Assembly: GCA_026414765.1 (NCBI GenBank)
Contig: JAOAIJ010000029.1
Location: 1-64,000, forward strand
Origin: Clostridia bacterium
GTDB taxonomy: Bacteria > Bacillota > Clostridia > Acetivibrionales > DSM-27016
Direction: 5' to 3'
DNA length: 64,000 nucleotides
Shown: positions 32,560 through 42,356 of the stretch, in pieces
Layout of the letters: each line of letters starts with the position of its first letter
Numbering within the stretch: the first letter of the stretch is position 1
Position numbers and translations under genes: made by a program
The notes under the pieces: model-generated
Seen by the model: only the letters and a program-made list of their open reading frames with translations
Told to the model about the DNA's origin: nothing
Database searches by the model: none

Positions 32560-34338
32560 TTGAGAGACAACCTCATTGTGTTTTATAGGGATGTTAAAAA
32601 AGCATCATTGATGCTCAATGGAGAGAAATATTTATGGACATACCTTGGTAGTGATGTAAAAGGAAAAAAGGAAACTGCTGCCTTGCTAGGGGATGATAGC
32701 CGTCTTTTGATAGGAGAACTTCTACAGAGCGAGGCATATAGAATTAAAGATAGCTTTATGGAATTTGTAACCGATATTGGGTTTAACAAAAAAAACATGC
32801 TTAATTGGTGGGCTTTGAATTTTGCAAGCAAAAGTCCCCTTCAGGGGGATTTATTTAAGCTCTATTGCTTTGAAGCGGTTATTAAGGATATGTCTAAAAA
32901 GCACTCATCTGATAATTTGGTTTTCATCATTGAGGATGTGTGGTTTTATAAATACTTAGCGAGCAACTACAGGAAGGAATACACGTTTATCGGTAAGCGG
33001 AGCCGTTTACCCAGTGCTTTCAGATTAGCTCTATTGGGAGTATATTCTGGACTAGACATATGCTTTGGTATGCTAAAAAACAAATTATTCAATAAGAAAA
33101 CTAACAACAAAATCCCGTCAGATATTGATGTATTTATATACTCTTGGGTAGAAGATAGGTTTTTTAAGCAGAATGAAATAGTCAACCCTTATTTCGGACG
33201 ATTGAGTGATATTTTGAATGATGCCGACATCAGGTTTACAAATCTTACACCTTTACATATAAGATCAGATATAAGAAAGAAATGTATAGAAAGCGGAAAG
33301 TTTATAATTCTAGATAGCTATGTTGGTGTGACTGATCTTATCAAGAGTGTTTTTTCAACCATTATGATCACTTGTTTTGCGTTACTAAAATTTTCTGGAC
33401 AGAGTTCTCTGTTGTTAAGAGAGATTTTTTACGAGTTTTCCAATGTCTCGTTTTTCACTAACAAATTGACATACTATGCGTTTGTTAACTGGGCAAAGAG
33501 TATTGGCGATAGAAAAATCAGTTTCATATATACTTTTGAAAATCATCCGTGGGAAAAACTCATGTGTATTGCATGTAAAAAACATTCCTTGAATACTCGG
33601 TTGGTGGGATACCAGCACTCTACAATACCTCAGCTATTGCTAAATTATTTCTTTACGGAAAAGGAAGGCGAAATAATGCCTCTTCCTGACTATATTGTTG
33701 CAAACGGTGAGCATTATCAAAATGTTTTGATAGAAGCGGGATATGCAAAAAGAGTAAATGTAATCAATGGTGGAGCATTAAGATATGAAGCGTTGCACAA
33801 TTTGAAAGCGACAGATGATGATATTGACACTATGTACAAAAAGGTATTGATCATTTTTCCATCTTCAAGAGTCCTGACGGAAGAAATTCTATTGGTTTTA
33901 ATCGATTATTGTAATGAATTCTCGGCCCAAGACTTTGAATTTCTGTTAAAGTTTCATCCTGATACACCAATGAAGACCTTACAGGATTTATTAGAGGAGT
34001 TACCTGATAATTTCAGAGTGTCAAAAAGTCCTATGAATGAAGTATTGGCTGAAGCTGGGCTTGTCATATATTCATCGTCTACATCAGGATTGGAAGCTTT
34101 ATTGGCTGGGAAAAAAGTTGTGAAATACTATTCAGAACATGCTATAGATCTTGATCCTCTTGACTCGTTTACCGAGGTAGAAATTAGAAGTTGTTTCGAG
34201 GGGAATATGCGTGATATAATTTTGTCTATGTTTAATGAAAAAGATTTCCTTTGTCAAAGGAAAGACATTCTGAACTTAAGTAAAGTGTTCTCTCCTGTTA
34301 GGGAAGATGTTTGGAAAACTGTATTACTTAATAGATAG
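32560..34338 (+). CDS. Putative surface-polysaccharide glycosyltransferase (GT-B-like, unknown donor)
   Basis: 592 residues from the TTG at 32560, preceded by GGGGTGAG (32548-32555); a GTG at 32551 overlaps that site. I cannot place it firmly. The C-terminal half has GT-B features: YQHSTIPQL near residue 350, GGALRYE, LIIFPSSRV, FLLKFHPD and an IYSSSTSGLEALLAGKKVVKY donor-site loop, reminiscent of CMP-sialic/Kdo and CDP-glycerol-type transferases. The N-terminal half is helical and unlike anything I recognise. As the last gene of the KdsB block it is the natural candidate to transfer the CMP-activated Kdo-like sugar. Functionally comparable to, but not obviously homologous with, the LIC12162-type protein at 23969. 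Confidence 0.65.
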   Translation: MRDNLIVFYRDVKKASLMLNGEKYLWTYLGSDVKGKKETAALLGDDSRLLIGELLQSEAYRIKDSFMEFVTDIGFNKKNMLNWWALNFASKSPLQGDLFKLYCFEAVIKDMSKKHSSDNLVFIIEDVWFYKYLASNYRKEYTFIGKRSRLPSAFRLALLGVYSGLDICFGMLKNKLFNKKTNNKIPSDIDVFIYSWVEDRFFKQNEIVNPYFGRLSDILNDADIRFTNLTPLHIRSDIRKKCIESGKFIILDSYVGVTDLIKSVFSTIMITCFALLKFSGQSSLLLREIFYEFSNVSFFTNKLTYYAFVNWAKSIGDRKISFIYTFENHPWEKLMCIACKKHSLNTRLVGYQHSTIPQLLLNYFFTEKEGEIMPLPDYIVANGEHYQNVLIEAGYAKRVNVINGGALRYEALHNLKATDDDIDTMYKKVLIIFPSSRVLTEEILLVLIDYCNEFSAQDFEFLLKFHPDTPMKTLQDLLEELPDNFRVSKSPMNEVLAEAGLVIYSSSTSGLEALLAGKKVVKYYSEHAIDLDPLDSFTEVEIRSCFEGNMRDIILSMFNEKDFLCQRKDILNLSKVFSPVREDVWKTVLLNR

Positions 34339-34435
34339 AAGTTGGACAAGTATTCTTTTGACCAATAACTTGGAAGTCCTTGGATTCAATAATCTTCATA
34401 TAGAGAACAAAAAATTAGTAGAAGAGGTATAGGTT

Positions 34436-35941
34436 ATGGTAGTAAGTAGCAGAAAAATAAAGAGGGTTCTTTTGATTACTCCTCCAGCATTTACATTTGC
34501 GGATAATATTGATATTAATCCTGTACCACCTCTTGGACTTGCGTATATAGCAGCTGTTTTGGAGAAAAACGGTATAGAGGTTAAAATTGTAGATAGTCTT
34601 ATCGAAGGATGGGACAATAGGGTAGTCATTCACGATAATGTAATCAGAGTGGGATTGAACTTTGATGAAATTAAAGATATTATTACAGAATTTTCTCCTG
34701 ATATTGTAGGGGTAAGTAATCTTTTTAGTAAACAGAGCGAGAATGCTCATGCCATACATGCTAAGGTAAAGGAAATTGACAAAAATATAATAACAGTTGC
34801 CGGTGGGGCTCATCCTACAGTAATGCCTGAAAAAGTCCTAAGTGATAATAATGTTGATTTTGTAATCATGGGTGAGGGAGAATTCGTCTTTATTGACCTT
34901 ATCAGGGAAATAGAAGGACAACAGAGATTTGATACTCTGGATGGTGTAGGTTATCACGATGCAGGCGAGATTAGGATAAACCCAAAAACTAGTTTCATTG
35001 AAAATCTGGATGAAATCCCATTTCCAGCAAGGCATCTTCTAAACATGGAAAAGTATTATGGACTTAACGCTTCTCATGGTGAAAGAAGAAAAAGAAAGTT
35101 TTCTCCTATTATTACATCAAGAGGTTGTCCTGCCAATTGTACTTTCTGTTCTGCCCATAAAGTATGGGGTAAAAGGTATAGATACCGTTCTGCAGAAAAT
35201 GTTGTCGCGGAAATGAAAGAACTTAAGGAAAAGTTCGGAATAGAAGAACTTATGTTTGAAGATGATAATCTGACACTTAATCCTAAGAGGGCAGAGAAAA
35301 TTTTCGATATGATGATAGAGCAGAAGCTTGACTTTGTATGGGATACCCCCAACGGTGTAGCGGCATATTCATTGAATGAGGCGTTAATTGATAAAATGAA
35401 ACTAAGTGGATGCTATAATATAAATCTGGCTGTGGAAACAGGCAACCAGTATATAATGGATAACGTAATCAAAAAGCCGTTAAAACTTGAAAATGTTAAA
35501 CCGATTATTGAATATGCTAGAAAAATCAAGATAAAAGTGGGAATTTTTCTTGTTATTGGTATGCCAGGAGAAACAGTGGAACAAATATGGGACAGTTTTC
35601 GCTTTGCTAGAGAACTGAAGATTTATTACCCTCATATCTCTGTTGCTACTCCTTACCCAGGTTCCGTGCTTTATGACACTTGTGTCGAAAACAAGTATAT
35701 TTCTGAAACTTTTTCTACTGATGACTTGTATATAAGAAGTTTTAGCATAACAACTGAAAACTGGGATGGGGATAAGCTTCAACAGTTACTGCAAGAGGGT
35801 CATGAATACCTGTTGGCAGCATATTTTAGGGACAATCCTATAAAATTTATGGCAGCACATCTACCCAAACTGGTAGTAAGACCATTGACCTTAATGAAAA
35901 AAACTTTTAGGATGCTTAAGGCGGCTAAAGGAAAAGGATGA
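34436..35941 (+). CDS. B12-binding radical SAM protein (BchE-like)
   Basis: 501 residues; GAGGTATAGG upstream. N-terminal cobalamin-binding domain (residues about 10-150: PPLGLAYIAAVLE, VGVSNLFSKQ, VAGGAHPTVMPE) followed by the radical SAM core with Cys231, Cys235 and Cys238 in SRGCPANCTFCSAH for the 4Fe-4S cluster, and ETGNQ and VGIFLVIGMPGET for SAM binding. Family members methylate unactivated carbons or rearrange skeletons. In this locus it may C-methylate or otherwise remodel a sugar or lipid carrier; the substrate is unknown. No DxHxxG motif is seen, which is usual for B12 sites of this group. Confidence 0.85.
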   Translation: MVVSSRKIKRVLLITPPAFTFADNIDINPVPPLGLAYIAAVLEKNGIEVKIVDSLIEGWDNRVVIHDNVIRVGLNFDEIKDIITEFSPDIVGVSNLFSKQSENAHAIHAKVKEIDKNIITVAGGAHPTVMPEKVLSDNNVDFVIMGEGEFVFIDLIREIEGQQRFDTLDGVGYHDAGEIRINPKTSFIENLDEIPFPARHLLNMEKYYGLNASHGERRKRKFSPIITSRGCPANCTFCSAHKVWGKRYRYRSAENVVAEMKELKEKFGIEELMFEDDNLTLNPKRAEKIFDMMIEQKLDFVWDTPNGVAAYSLNEALIDKMKLSGCYNINLAVETGNQYIMDNVIKKPLKLENVKPIIEYARKIKIKVGIFLVIGMPGETVEQIWDSFRFARELKIYYPHISVATPYPGSVLYDTCVENKYISETFSTDDLYIRSFSITTENWDGDKLQQLLQEGHEYLLAAYFRDNPIKFMAAHLPKLVVRPLTLMKKTFRMLKAAKGKG

Positions 35942-36016
35942 AATACTTAATGTTTAGTCCTGTAAGGATTATATAGAGGCATTGATACTAAAAAGATTTG
36001 GAAAGAGGTTTTGTTG

Positions 36017-37132
36017 ATGATCAAATATGCTAAGGGATGTCTAGGAGAAGAAGAACTTATAGAAGTAAAAGAAGCGTTTGAGTATGGTTATTTCGGGCTT
36101 GCTGGAAAGGTGCTTCAATTTGAAGATGCTTTGAAAAACTATCTGGATGCAAAGAACGCGGTTGCAGTGAACACAGGTACTTCAGCTTTACATCTCTCGC
36201 TTGATGCGCTGGGAATAACAAAAGGTGATGAGGTCATAGTACCGTCAATGACTTTTGTTGCCACATATCAGGTTATTACACTTACAGGTGCGACTCCGGT
36301 ATCTTGTGATATATACCCAGAAAACCTTCTTATCGATATAAATGATGTAAAAAATAAAATCACTGATAGAACTAAAGCTATTATTCCTGTCCATTACTTA
36401 GGAAATCCTTGTAATATGGATGAACTGCTGAAGCTAAAAGAACAATACGGTATAAGGATTGTTGAAGATGCTGCACATGCCATAGGATCCGAATATAATG
36501 GGAGAAAAATAGGCAGCTTCGGAGATATTACATGTTTCAGTTTCGATTCGATTAAAACTATAACTTGTGGTGAGGGTGGCGCTGTCATTTGCCAGGATCC
36601 TGAGTTTGCTGATATTTTAAGACAGAAGAGGCTTCTAGGGATAGATCGCAAATCGCATACTGCAGAGTGGAAAGAGCGCAGTTGGCTATATGATGTCAAT
36701 ATGCAGGGATATCGATACCATATGAGTAATATAAATGCAGCTATTGGTTTAGGGCAGCTAAGAAAGATCGATAAATTCATAGCTAGAAGAAGAGAGATTT
36801 GCGCAAGATATGATGATGCATTTTCTAATATTGAAGGGATTAGACTGCTTGATGTGGATTACGACAGAATAACACCGTTCATGTATGTAATAAGAGCCGA
36901 AAATGGTAAGCGGGATGAGTTGATGTCATATCTGAAAAATATTGACATAGAGACAAGCATCAGCTATATACCTAACCATTTCCATACTCTCTATAAGAAG
37001 GAAAACGAGTCTTTACCACATACTGAAAAGGCGTTTGAGGAAATTCTTTCTATACCGCTTCATTATGGATTATCTGATGAAGATGTTGAAAAGGTCATTG
37101 CAGGGGTAAAGAGCTATTTTAAACAAGTGTGA
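36017..37132 (+). CDS. DegT/DnrJ/EryC1 sugar aminotransferase
   Basis: 371 residues from the ATG at 36017 (AAGAGG at 36003-36008; two preceding TTG codons are too close to it). NTGTSALHLSL, PSMTFVATYQV, EDAAHAIGSEYNG and the PLP-binding FSFDSIKTITCGEGG with Lys180. The Lys, rather than the His of RfbH-type 3-dehydrases, shows a true transaminase. Next to RfbF/RfbG it should aminate a CDP-4-keto-6-deoxyhexose, an uncommon combination. It could also stand in for the lost aminotransferase at 12121. It belongs to the same family as that remnant. Confidence 0.87.
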   Translation: MIKYAKGCLGEEELIEVKEAFEYGYFGLAGKVLQFEDALKNYLDAKNAVAVNTGTSALHLSLDALGITKGDEVIVPSMTFVATYQVITLTGATPVSCDIYPENLLIDINDVKNKITDRTKAIIPVHYLGNPCNMDELLKLKEQYGIRIVEDAAHAIGSEYNGRKIGSFGDITCFSFDSIKTITCGEGGAVICQDPEFADILRQKRLLGIDRKSHTAEWKERSWLYDVNMQGYRYHMSNINAAIGLGQLRKIDKFIARRREICARYDDAFSNIEGIRLLDVDYDRITPFMYVIRAENGKRDELMSYLKNIDIETSISYIPNHFHTLYKKENESLPHTEKAFEEILSIPLHYGLSDEDVEKVIAGVKSYFKQV

Positions 37133-37161
37133 GGTATATGAGGAAGAAAGGGTGATGAGTA

Positions 37162-37950
37162 GTGAATCCGAAGGTCATAATTTTTTGTGGAGGACTAGGG
37201 ACAAGGTTGAAGGAAGAGACCGAATACAAACCAAAGCCTATGGTTGAAGTAGGTAATAAGCCCATCCTTTGGCATATCATGAAACTTTACTCCCATTACG
37301 GATTAAAAGACTTTGTATTGTGCCTTGGATATAAGGGCGAAAAAATCAAGGAATATTTCTTGAACTATGAGATGATAAATAATGATTTTAGAGTAAAGCT
37401 TGGTTCTAACAAGGAAATAACCATATTCAAGAATTCAGATGAGAATGATTGGAATGTTACGCTTGTAGATACTGGAAAGACAGCATTAAAGGGTTCGAGA
37501 CTGAAAAAAGTCGAGAAATACATCGACAGTGACATATTTATGGTTACCTATGGTGATGGAGTTGCTGATATAGATATAAACAAGCTGCTGGAATTCCATA
37601 AATCACATGGAAAAATCGGTACAGTCACCGGGGTACGTCCTCCGTCATTATTTGGTGAATTGCTGGTAGAAAACGATAAAGCACTGTTGTTTTCTGAAAA
37701 ACCTCAGACTTCATCGGGTTTGATTAGTGGTGGGTTCTTCGTATTCAATAAAAAGCTGTTTGATTACTTATCTATTGATGATAATTGTGATTTTGAAAAA
37801 GGCCCTTTAGAAAAGCTTGCTGCAGAAGGGGAGCTGATGGTATATACACATACAGGCAAATGGGGCTGTATGGATACACAAAGGGATATGGAATATCTAA
37901 ATAACCTGTGGAATATGGATAAAGCATTTTGGAAGCTGTGGGACTGTTAA
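37162..37950 (+). CDS. rfbF: Glucose-1-phosphate cytidylyltransferase
   Basis: 262 residues from GTG 37162, AAGGGTGATG upstream. Nucleotidyltransferase motif [26 protein letters not shown] with the E-Y-K-P-K-P-M signature specific to RfbF, then [25 protein letters not shown] and [10 protein letters not shown]. Forms CDP-glucose from CTP and glucose 1-phosphate. It is immediately followed by the CDP-glucose dehydratase, giving the first two steps of CDP-6-deoxyhexose synthesis. Confidence 0.92.
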   Translation: MNPKVIIFCGGLGTRLKEETEYKPKPMVEVGNKPILWHIMKLYSHYGLKDFVLCLGYKGEKIKEYFLNYEMINNDFRVKLGSNKEITIFKNSDENDWNVTLVDTGKTALKGSRLKKVEKYIDSDIFMVTYGDGVADIDINKLLEFHKSHGKIGTVTGVRPPSLFGELLVENDKALLFSEKPQTSSGLISGGFFVFNKKLFDYLSIDDNCDFEKGPLEKLAAEGELMVYTHTGKWGCMDTQRDMEYLNNLWNMDKAFWKLWDC

Positions 37951-37981
37951 TTCAGATTATATAAAAGGAGATAGGAATATT

Positions 37982-38965
37982 ATGGTGAAACACTACTGGC
38001 AGCATAAAAATGTCCTGGTAACTGGTTGTACTGGGCTATTAGGTTCTTCCCTGACACAGGCACTAGTTGAAAAAGGTGCAAATGTGATAGGGTTGGTAAG
38101 AGATAATGTACCAAAATCAAATTTTGTCAAGCTCGGTTTGGATAAACGTATAAATATAGTACGCGGTGAAGTAGAGGATTACTCGCTTATGGAAAGGATC
38201 ATTAATGAGTATGAGATTGAAGCTGTGTTTCATTTAGCGGCTCAAACGATAGTTACTATAGCGAATAGAAATCCTATATCCACCTTCGAAACAAATATAA
38301 AAGGGACATGGTCGCTGTTAGAGGCTTGTAGAAAAAACTCGACGGTAAAAAGAGTGATTATTGCATCAAGTGACAAAGCATATGGGAAACATGAGCATTT
38401 GCCTTATAGAGAGGATGCTCAACTGAAAGGCTCCCACCCATATGATGTATCAAAAAGTTGCGCAGATTTGATTTCTCATACCTACTATAACACTTATAAA
38501 CTACCTGTTTGTATAACAAGATGTGGGAATTTTTACGGTGGAGGGGATTTGAATTTTAACAGGATAGTTCCTGGGACAATACGTTCTGTCCTATTCAATG
38601 AAAGCCCGGTAATAAGAAGTAACGGTGAGTATATAAGAGACTATGTATATATTAAGGATGCTGTTGAGGCATACCTTTTCCTAGCAGAAAAAATGGACAG
38701 TAGAGAGATTCATGGAGAGGCTTTTAACTTCAGTAATGAAATACAGCTGACTGTTTTGGAGCTTACCAATCTTATCCTGAAGATCATGGGAAGGGAAGAT
38801 CTGAAGCCTAAAGTCCTTAACGAGACAAGTGGTGAAATCGAGCATCAGTATCTTTCAGCAGAAAAGGCCAGGACAATACTTGGCTGGAAGCCTAAGTACA
38901 ATGTCGAAGAGGGGCTCAAAGAGACTATACAATGGTATACAGAGTTTTTTAACAATAAGGAATAG
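37982..38965 (+). CDS. rfbG: CDP-glucose 4,6-dehydratase-like SDR
   Basis: 327 residues; AAAGGAGATAGG upstream. NAD motif [35 protein letters not shown] (the D-K-A-Y-G active-site loop) and [15 protein letters not shown] with catalytic Tyr/Lys, as in Rfb[23 protein letters not shown] is a strong RfbG-type signature. Converts CDP-glucose to CDP-4-keto-6-deoxyglucose for use by the aminotransferase upstream and the cupin epimerase-like gene downstream. Confidence 0.9.
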   Translation: MVKHYWQHKNVLVTGCTGLLGSSLTQALVEKGANVIGLVRDNVPKSNFVKLGLDKRINIVRGEVEDYSLMERIINEYEIEAVFHLAAQTIVTIANRNPISTFETNIKGTWSLLEACRKNSTVKRVIIASSDKAYGKHEHLPYREDAQLKGSHPYDVSKSCADLISHTYYNTYKLPVCITRCGNFYGGGDLNFNRIVPGTIRSVLFNESPVIRSNGEYIRDYVYIKDAVEAYLFLAEKMDSREIHGEAFNFSNEIQLTVLELTNLILKIMGREDLKPKVLNETSGEIEHQYLSAEKARTILGWKPKYNVEEGLKETIQWYTEFFNNKE

Positions 38966-38978
38966 AGAGGTATTGATA

Positions 38979-39428
38979 ATGATAGAGGGAGTAAGGATAA
39001 CCCCATTAAGAAAGATTCCTGATGAGCGTGGAATGATAATGCATATGCTTCGTTCTGATAGTCCCAACTTTGAAAAGTTTGGTGAAATATACTTTTCTGT
39101 TGTTAATCCAGAAGCAATAAAGGCGTGGCATCTACACAAGGAGATGACTTTGAACTATGCAGTCGTATCTGGTATGATAAAATTTGTTCTCTATGATGAC
39201 AGAAAAGATTCACCGACAAGGGGTGAACTTCAGGAAATGTTCATAGGCGAAGACAATTATGTACTGGTGACTGTTCCACCCTTTATCTATAACGGGTTTA
39301 AGGGAATAGGAGTCAAACCTGCCATAGTAGCAAACTGTGCTACAATTCCCCATGATCCTAATGAAATAATCAGGGTTGATCCTTTCACGAAGGATATTCC
39401 TTATGACTGGCAAATAAGACATGGGTGA
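38979..39428 (+). CDS. dTDP-4-dehydrorhamnose 3,5-epimerase-like cupin
   Basis: 149 residues from the ATG at 38979 with AGAGAGG (38964-38970). Cupin with RKIPDERGMIMHMLR near the N-terminus, AWHLHKEMTLNYAVVSGMIKFVLYDDR holding the catalytic His, and VPPFIYNGFKG. At about 150 residues it is shorter than RmlC (about 180) and fits the WxcM/FdtA or RfbC-like subgroup. It likely epimerises or isomerises the keto-deoxyhexose made by rfbF-rfbG. Confidence 0.82.
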   Translation: MIEGVRITPLRKIPDERGMIMHMLRSDSPNFEKFGEIYFSVVNPEAIKAWHLHKEMTLNYAVVSGMIKFVLYDDRKDSPTRGELQEMFIGEDNYVLVTVPPFIYNGFKGIGVKPAIVANCATIPHDPNEIIRVDPFTKDIPYDWQIRHG

Positions 39429-39458
39429 ATCCTTACTTCTGTATAGGGGGATTTTTGA

Positions 39459-40409
39459 ATGCCACTAGTAAGTGTAATAATGAATTGCTATAACTCGGAC
39501 AAATACCTGAATGAGGCTTTGGACAGCTTATATAAGCAAACCTTCAAGGATTTTGAAATAATATTCTGGGACAATCAGTCGACAGATAAAAGTGCAGAAA
39601 TAGCTATGAGCTATGGTAAGCCTTTGAGGTATTTCAAAGGAGAAACCTTCCTACCCCTTGGCGCAGCAAGAAATGAGGCTCTCAAAAAGGCAGAAGGTAA
39701 ATATATCGCTTTCCTTGACTGTGATGATAGATGGGCAGTTGATAAACTAGAAAGGCAGATTGAGCTGATAGAGCGTTTGCCTAAAGAAGTGGGGTTTGTC
39801 TATAGTAACTATTATGAATTGAATATGGCGCATATGGAAGAAGTTGTTGCACATAAGAATCCGCAGCCTGAAGGTAAAGTATTTGGTAGATTTCTCAATG
39901 AGTACCCAGTTGGAATGGTCACAGTACTACTAAGGAAAAGTGAGTTGGATAAGGTTGACACGCTATTTGATGAAAATCTTAACATAGCTGAAGAATATGA
40001 TTTATTCATGAGGATATTGTATAGTTGCCAGGCAGCATATATCCATGAACCACTGGCAGTATATCGTATATATCCGGAAAATACTACTAACACAAAAAGA
40101 GAAAAATGGCCGGATGAGGTCATTTATGTAGTAAACAATCTTAAATCTATCCTGTCTGAATCCGATAAGCAAAGATATGTGCATGAATTGAAGTTAATGG
40201 AACTTATGGCTAAACTCGAACGTGCTAAAATTCTAAGGACTAAGGGTGATAATAGTGGAGCGAGGGAAAATATCAAATTTTATATTCATTTAAGTAAGAC
40301 CTCGACTATCCACAACCTGAGATGTCTGGCTAGATATATTGAAACATATATGCCTTACAAGCTCAGTGGGCTTATAAGAAATAACATAAATCGTTTCAGA
40401 CGCATCTAA
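39459..40409 (+). CDS. GT2-family glycosyltransferase
   Basis: 316 residues; GGGGGA before the ATG. GT-A fold: VSVIMNCYNSDKYLNEALDSLYKQTFKDFEIIFWDNQSTD, GAARNEALKKAEGKYIAFLDCDDRW with the D-x-D metal site near residue 88, and an AEEYDLFMRI acceptor motif. Cytoplasmic inverting transferase that extends the lipid-linked glycan. The C-terminal 80 residues are helical and basic, possibly for membrane contact. Confidence 0.88.
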   Translation: MPLVSVIMNCYNSDKYLNEALDSLYKQTFKDFEIIFWDNQSTDKSAEIAMSYGKPLRYFKGETFLPLGAARNEALKKAEGKYIAFLDCDDRWAVDKLERQIELIERLPKEVGFVYSNYYELNMAHMEEVVAHKNPQPEGKVFGRFLNEYPVGMVTVLLRKSELDKVDTLFDENLNIAEEYDLFMRILYSCQAAYIHEPLAVYRIYPENTTNTKREKWPDEVIYVVNNLKSILSESDKQRYVHELKLMELMAKLERAKILRTKGDNSGARENIKFYIHLSKTSTIHNLRCLARYIETYMPYKLSGLIRNNINRFRRI

Positions 40410-40432
40410 GAAAAATAGAATGAGGAATAAAA

Positions 40433-42307
40433 ATGTGCGGTATTTGTGGATTTACTCAATCTAAACAGAGAAATTTAGCAATAGATAGTCTGAGGGTCAT
40501 GAATGATACTCTTTCACATAGAGGTCCTGATGATGAAGGGTTCTATATAGATGAAGGAGTGGGCCTTGCGCAGCGCAGATTAAGCATACTTGACCTAAGT
40601 CCAGCAGGTCACCAGCCCATGAGTGATAGTACAGGAGCTTTGTGGGTGGTTTTCAATGGCGAGATTTATAACTATCTGGAACTGCAGAATGAACTGAGAC
40701 AGTTAGGATTCTCGTTTAACTCCCATTGTGATACCGAAGTTATAATATATGCATACCAAGCCTGGGGAGAAAAATGTTTTGAACGGTTCAACGGTATGTT
40801 TGCCATTGTTTTATGGGACAAGAAAAATAATAAAGTGATTCTGGCCAGGGATCGTTTAGGGAAAAAACCCTTATACTATTACTCAAGGAATGGTCAATTC
40901 GCTTTTGCCTCAGAGCTTAAGGCCATAATGAAATACCCTCTTCTGAAAAAAGAGATAGATGAAGATAGTTTATACATGTATTTTATTTTTGGGAATATTC
41001 CTTCTCCCAATACCATATTCAAGGATGTATATAAACTGGAAGCCGGACATTACATGGTTATACAGGATGGCTGCGTCGAGGACCATATTTATTGGAATCC
41101 CATTAATGTTGCTCGTGAGCAGCAATACAAGGACATATCCTATGATGAGGCACAGAATGAATTGGAGAGATTGATAAGAAGTGCTGTAGAATACCGACTT
41201 ATAAGTGATGTAAATCTTGGTGCATTCTTAAGCGGGGGTATAGACTCAAGTCTTATTGTTTCAATGATGGCTGCTATCGACAAAAGGGCTGTTAAGACTT
41301 TCACAATAGGCTTTGAAAGCACCAATTTCAATGAAGCAGAGCATGCAAAGGAAATTGCGAAACACTTGAATACTGAGCATCATGAGCTATATGTCAGTCC
41401 AAAGGATTGCTTTGATACGATTATGCGACTTCCTGACATATACGATGAGCCCTTTGCGGATTCTTCTGCAATACCAACCTTCCTGGTATCAAAAATGACA
41501 CGGGAGCATGTAACGGTAGCACTCTCGGGAGATGGTGGGGATGAGCTTTTCTGTGGATATGAGCATTATAGGAGAATCAATAGACTAGATAGGTTATTGC
41601 ACCTGCCTCATGTTGTTAAGAAGTCTGTTTTAGAGGTAGTCAGACCTTTTATAGGAAATAACAGAAGACTAAGGAATTTCACAGAGGCTATACTCGGTAA
41701 TGGGGCTCCAGGCTTGCATGAGCATATTATGAGCCAGTGGAGGGCAAAGGACCTAAGTCAGTTGTTTATTGATAAAACTTCTTCTAAGCTTATCTTACAG
41801 AATAGCAAGTTCAGGCAAACTCATGAGGATGTAAAGGATATGGGTTTACTACAGAGACTGATGTTAGTTGACATCAAGAATTACCTACAGGAGGATATTC
41901 TTACTAAGGTGGACAGAGCAAGTATGGCAACATCATTAGAAGTCAGGGCACCTTTGTTGGATTACAGGATAGTTGAATTTGCTTTAAGAACGCCACTGGA
42001 GTATAAGTTTAGTGATGGGATCACGAAAAGGATACTAAAGAACATACTTTACAAATATGTACCTAAGGAATTGGTCGAAAGACCCAAAATGGGCTTTGCT
42101 ATACCGCTTTCCGATTGGTTGAAAAAAGATTTGAGGCACTTGGTAGACCATTATCTTAATCCTACTAGATTGAAAGAGCAAGGAATATTTGAAGATAGGA
42201 TTGTTTCGACTATTATAGCAGAACATATGAGTGGAAGACTCAATAACATGAACATGATCTGGTCCATGCTTATGTTTCAAATGTGGTTTGATAGATATAT
42301 GATATGA
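40433..42307 (+). CDS. asnB: Asparagine synthetase B-type amidotransferase
   Basis: 624 residues. Begins MCGICGF, with Cys2 as the glutaminase nucleophile after Met removal; SHRGPDDEG and AQRRLSILDLSPAGHQPM follow. The synthetase domain has the PP-loop LGAFLSGGIDSSLIV near residue 265 and LSGDGGDELFCGYEHY. In polysaccharide loci such AsnB paralogues (for example WbpS of Pseudomonas) amidate uronic acid carboxyls. A UDP-HexNAc 6-dehydrogenase at 49492 could provide the uronic acid. General asparagine synthesis cannot be excluded by sequence. Confidence 0.88.
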   Translation: MCGICGFTQSKQRNLAIDSLRVMNDTLSHRGPDDEGFYIDEGVGLAQRRLSILDLSPAGHQPMSDSTGALWVVFNGEIYNYLELQNELRQLGFSFNSHCDTEVIIYAYQAWGEKCFERFNGMFAIVLWDKKNNKVILARDRLGKKPLYYYSRNGQFAFASELKAIMKYPLLKKEIDEDSLYMYFIFGNIPSPNTIFKDVYKLEAGHYMVIQDGCVEDHIYWNPINVAREQQYKDISYDEAQNELERLIRSAVEYRLISDVNLGAFLSGGIDSSLIVSMMAAIDKRAVKTFTIGFESTNFNEAEHAKEIAKHLNTEHHELYVSPKDCFDTIMRLPDIYDEPFADSSAIPTFLVSKMTREHVTVALSGDGGDELFCGYEHYRRINRLDRLLHLPHVVKKSVLEVVRPFIGNNRRLRNFTEAILGNGAPGLHEHIMSQWRAKDLSQLFIDKTSSKLILQNSKFRQTHEDVKDMGLLQRLMLVDIKNYLQEDILTKVDRASMATSLEVRAPLLDYRIVEFALRTPLEYKFSDGITKRILKNILYKYVPKELVERPKMGFAIPLSDWLKKDLRHLVDHYLNPTRLKEQGIFEDRIVSTIIAEHMSGRLNNMNMIWSMLMFQMWFDRYMI

Positions 42308-42356
42308 TCGAGGGCATTTATAAACATATATGCCTAACTATAGTGGAGGAATATTG

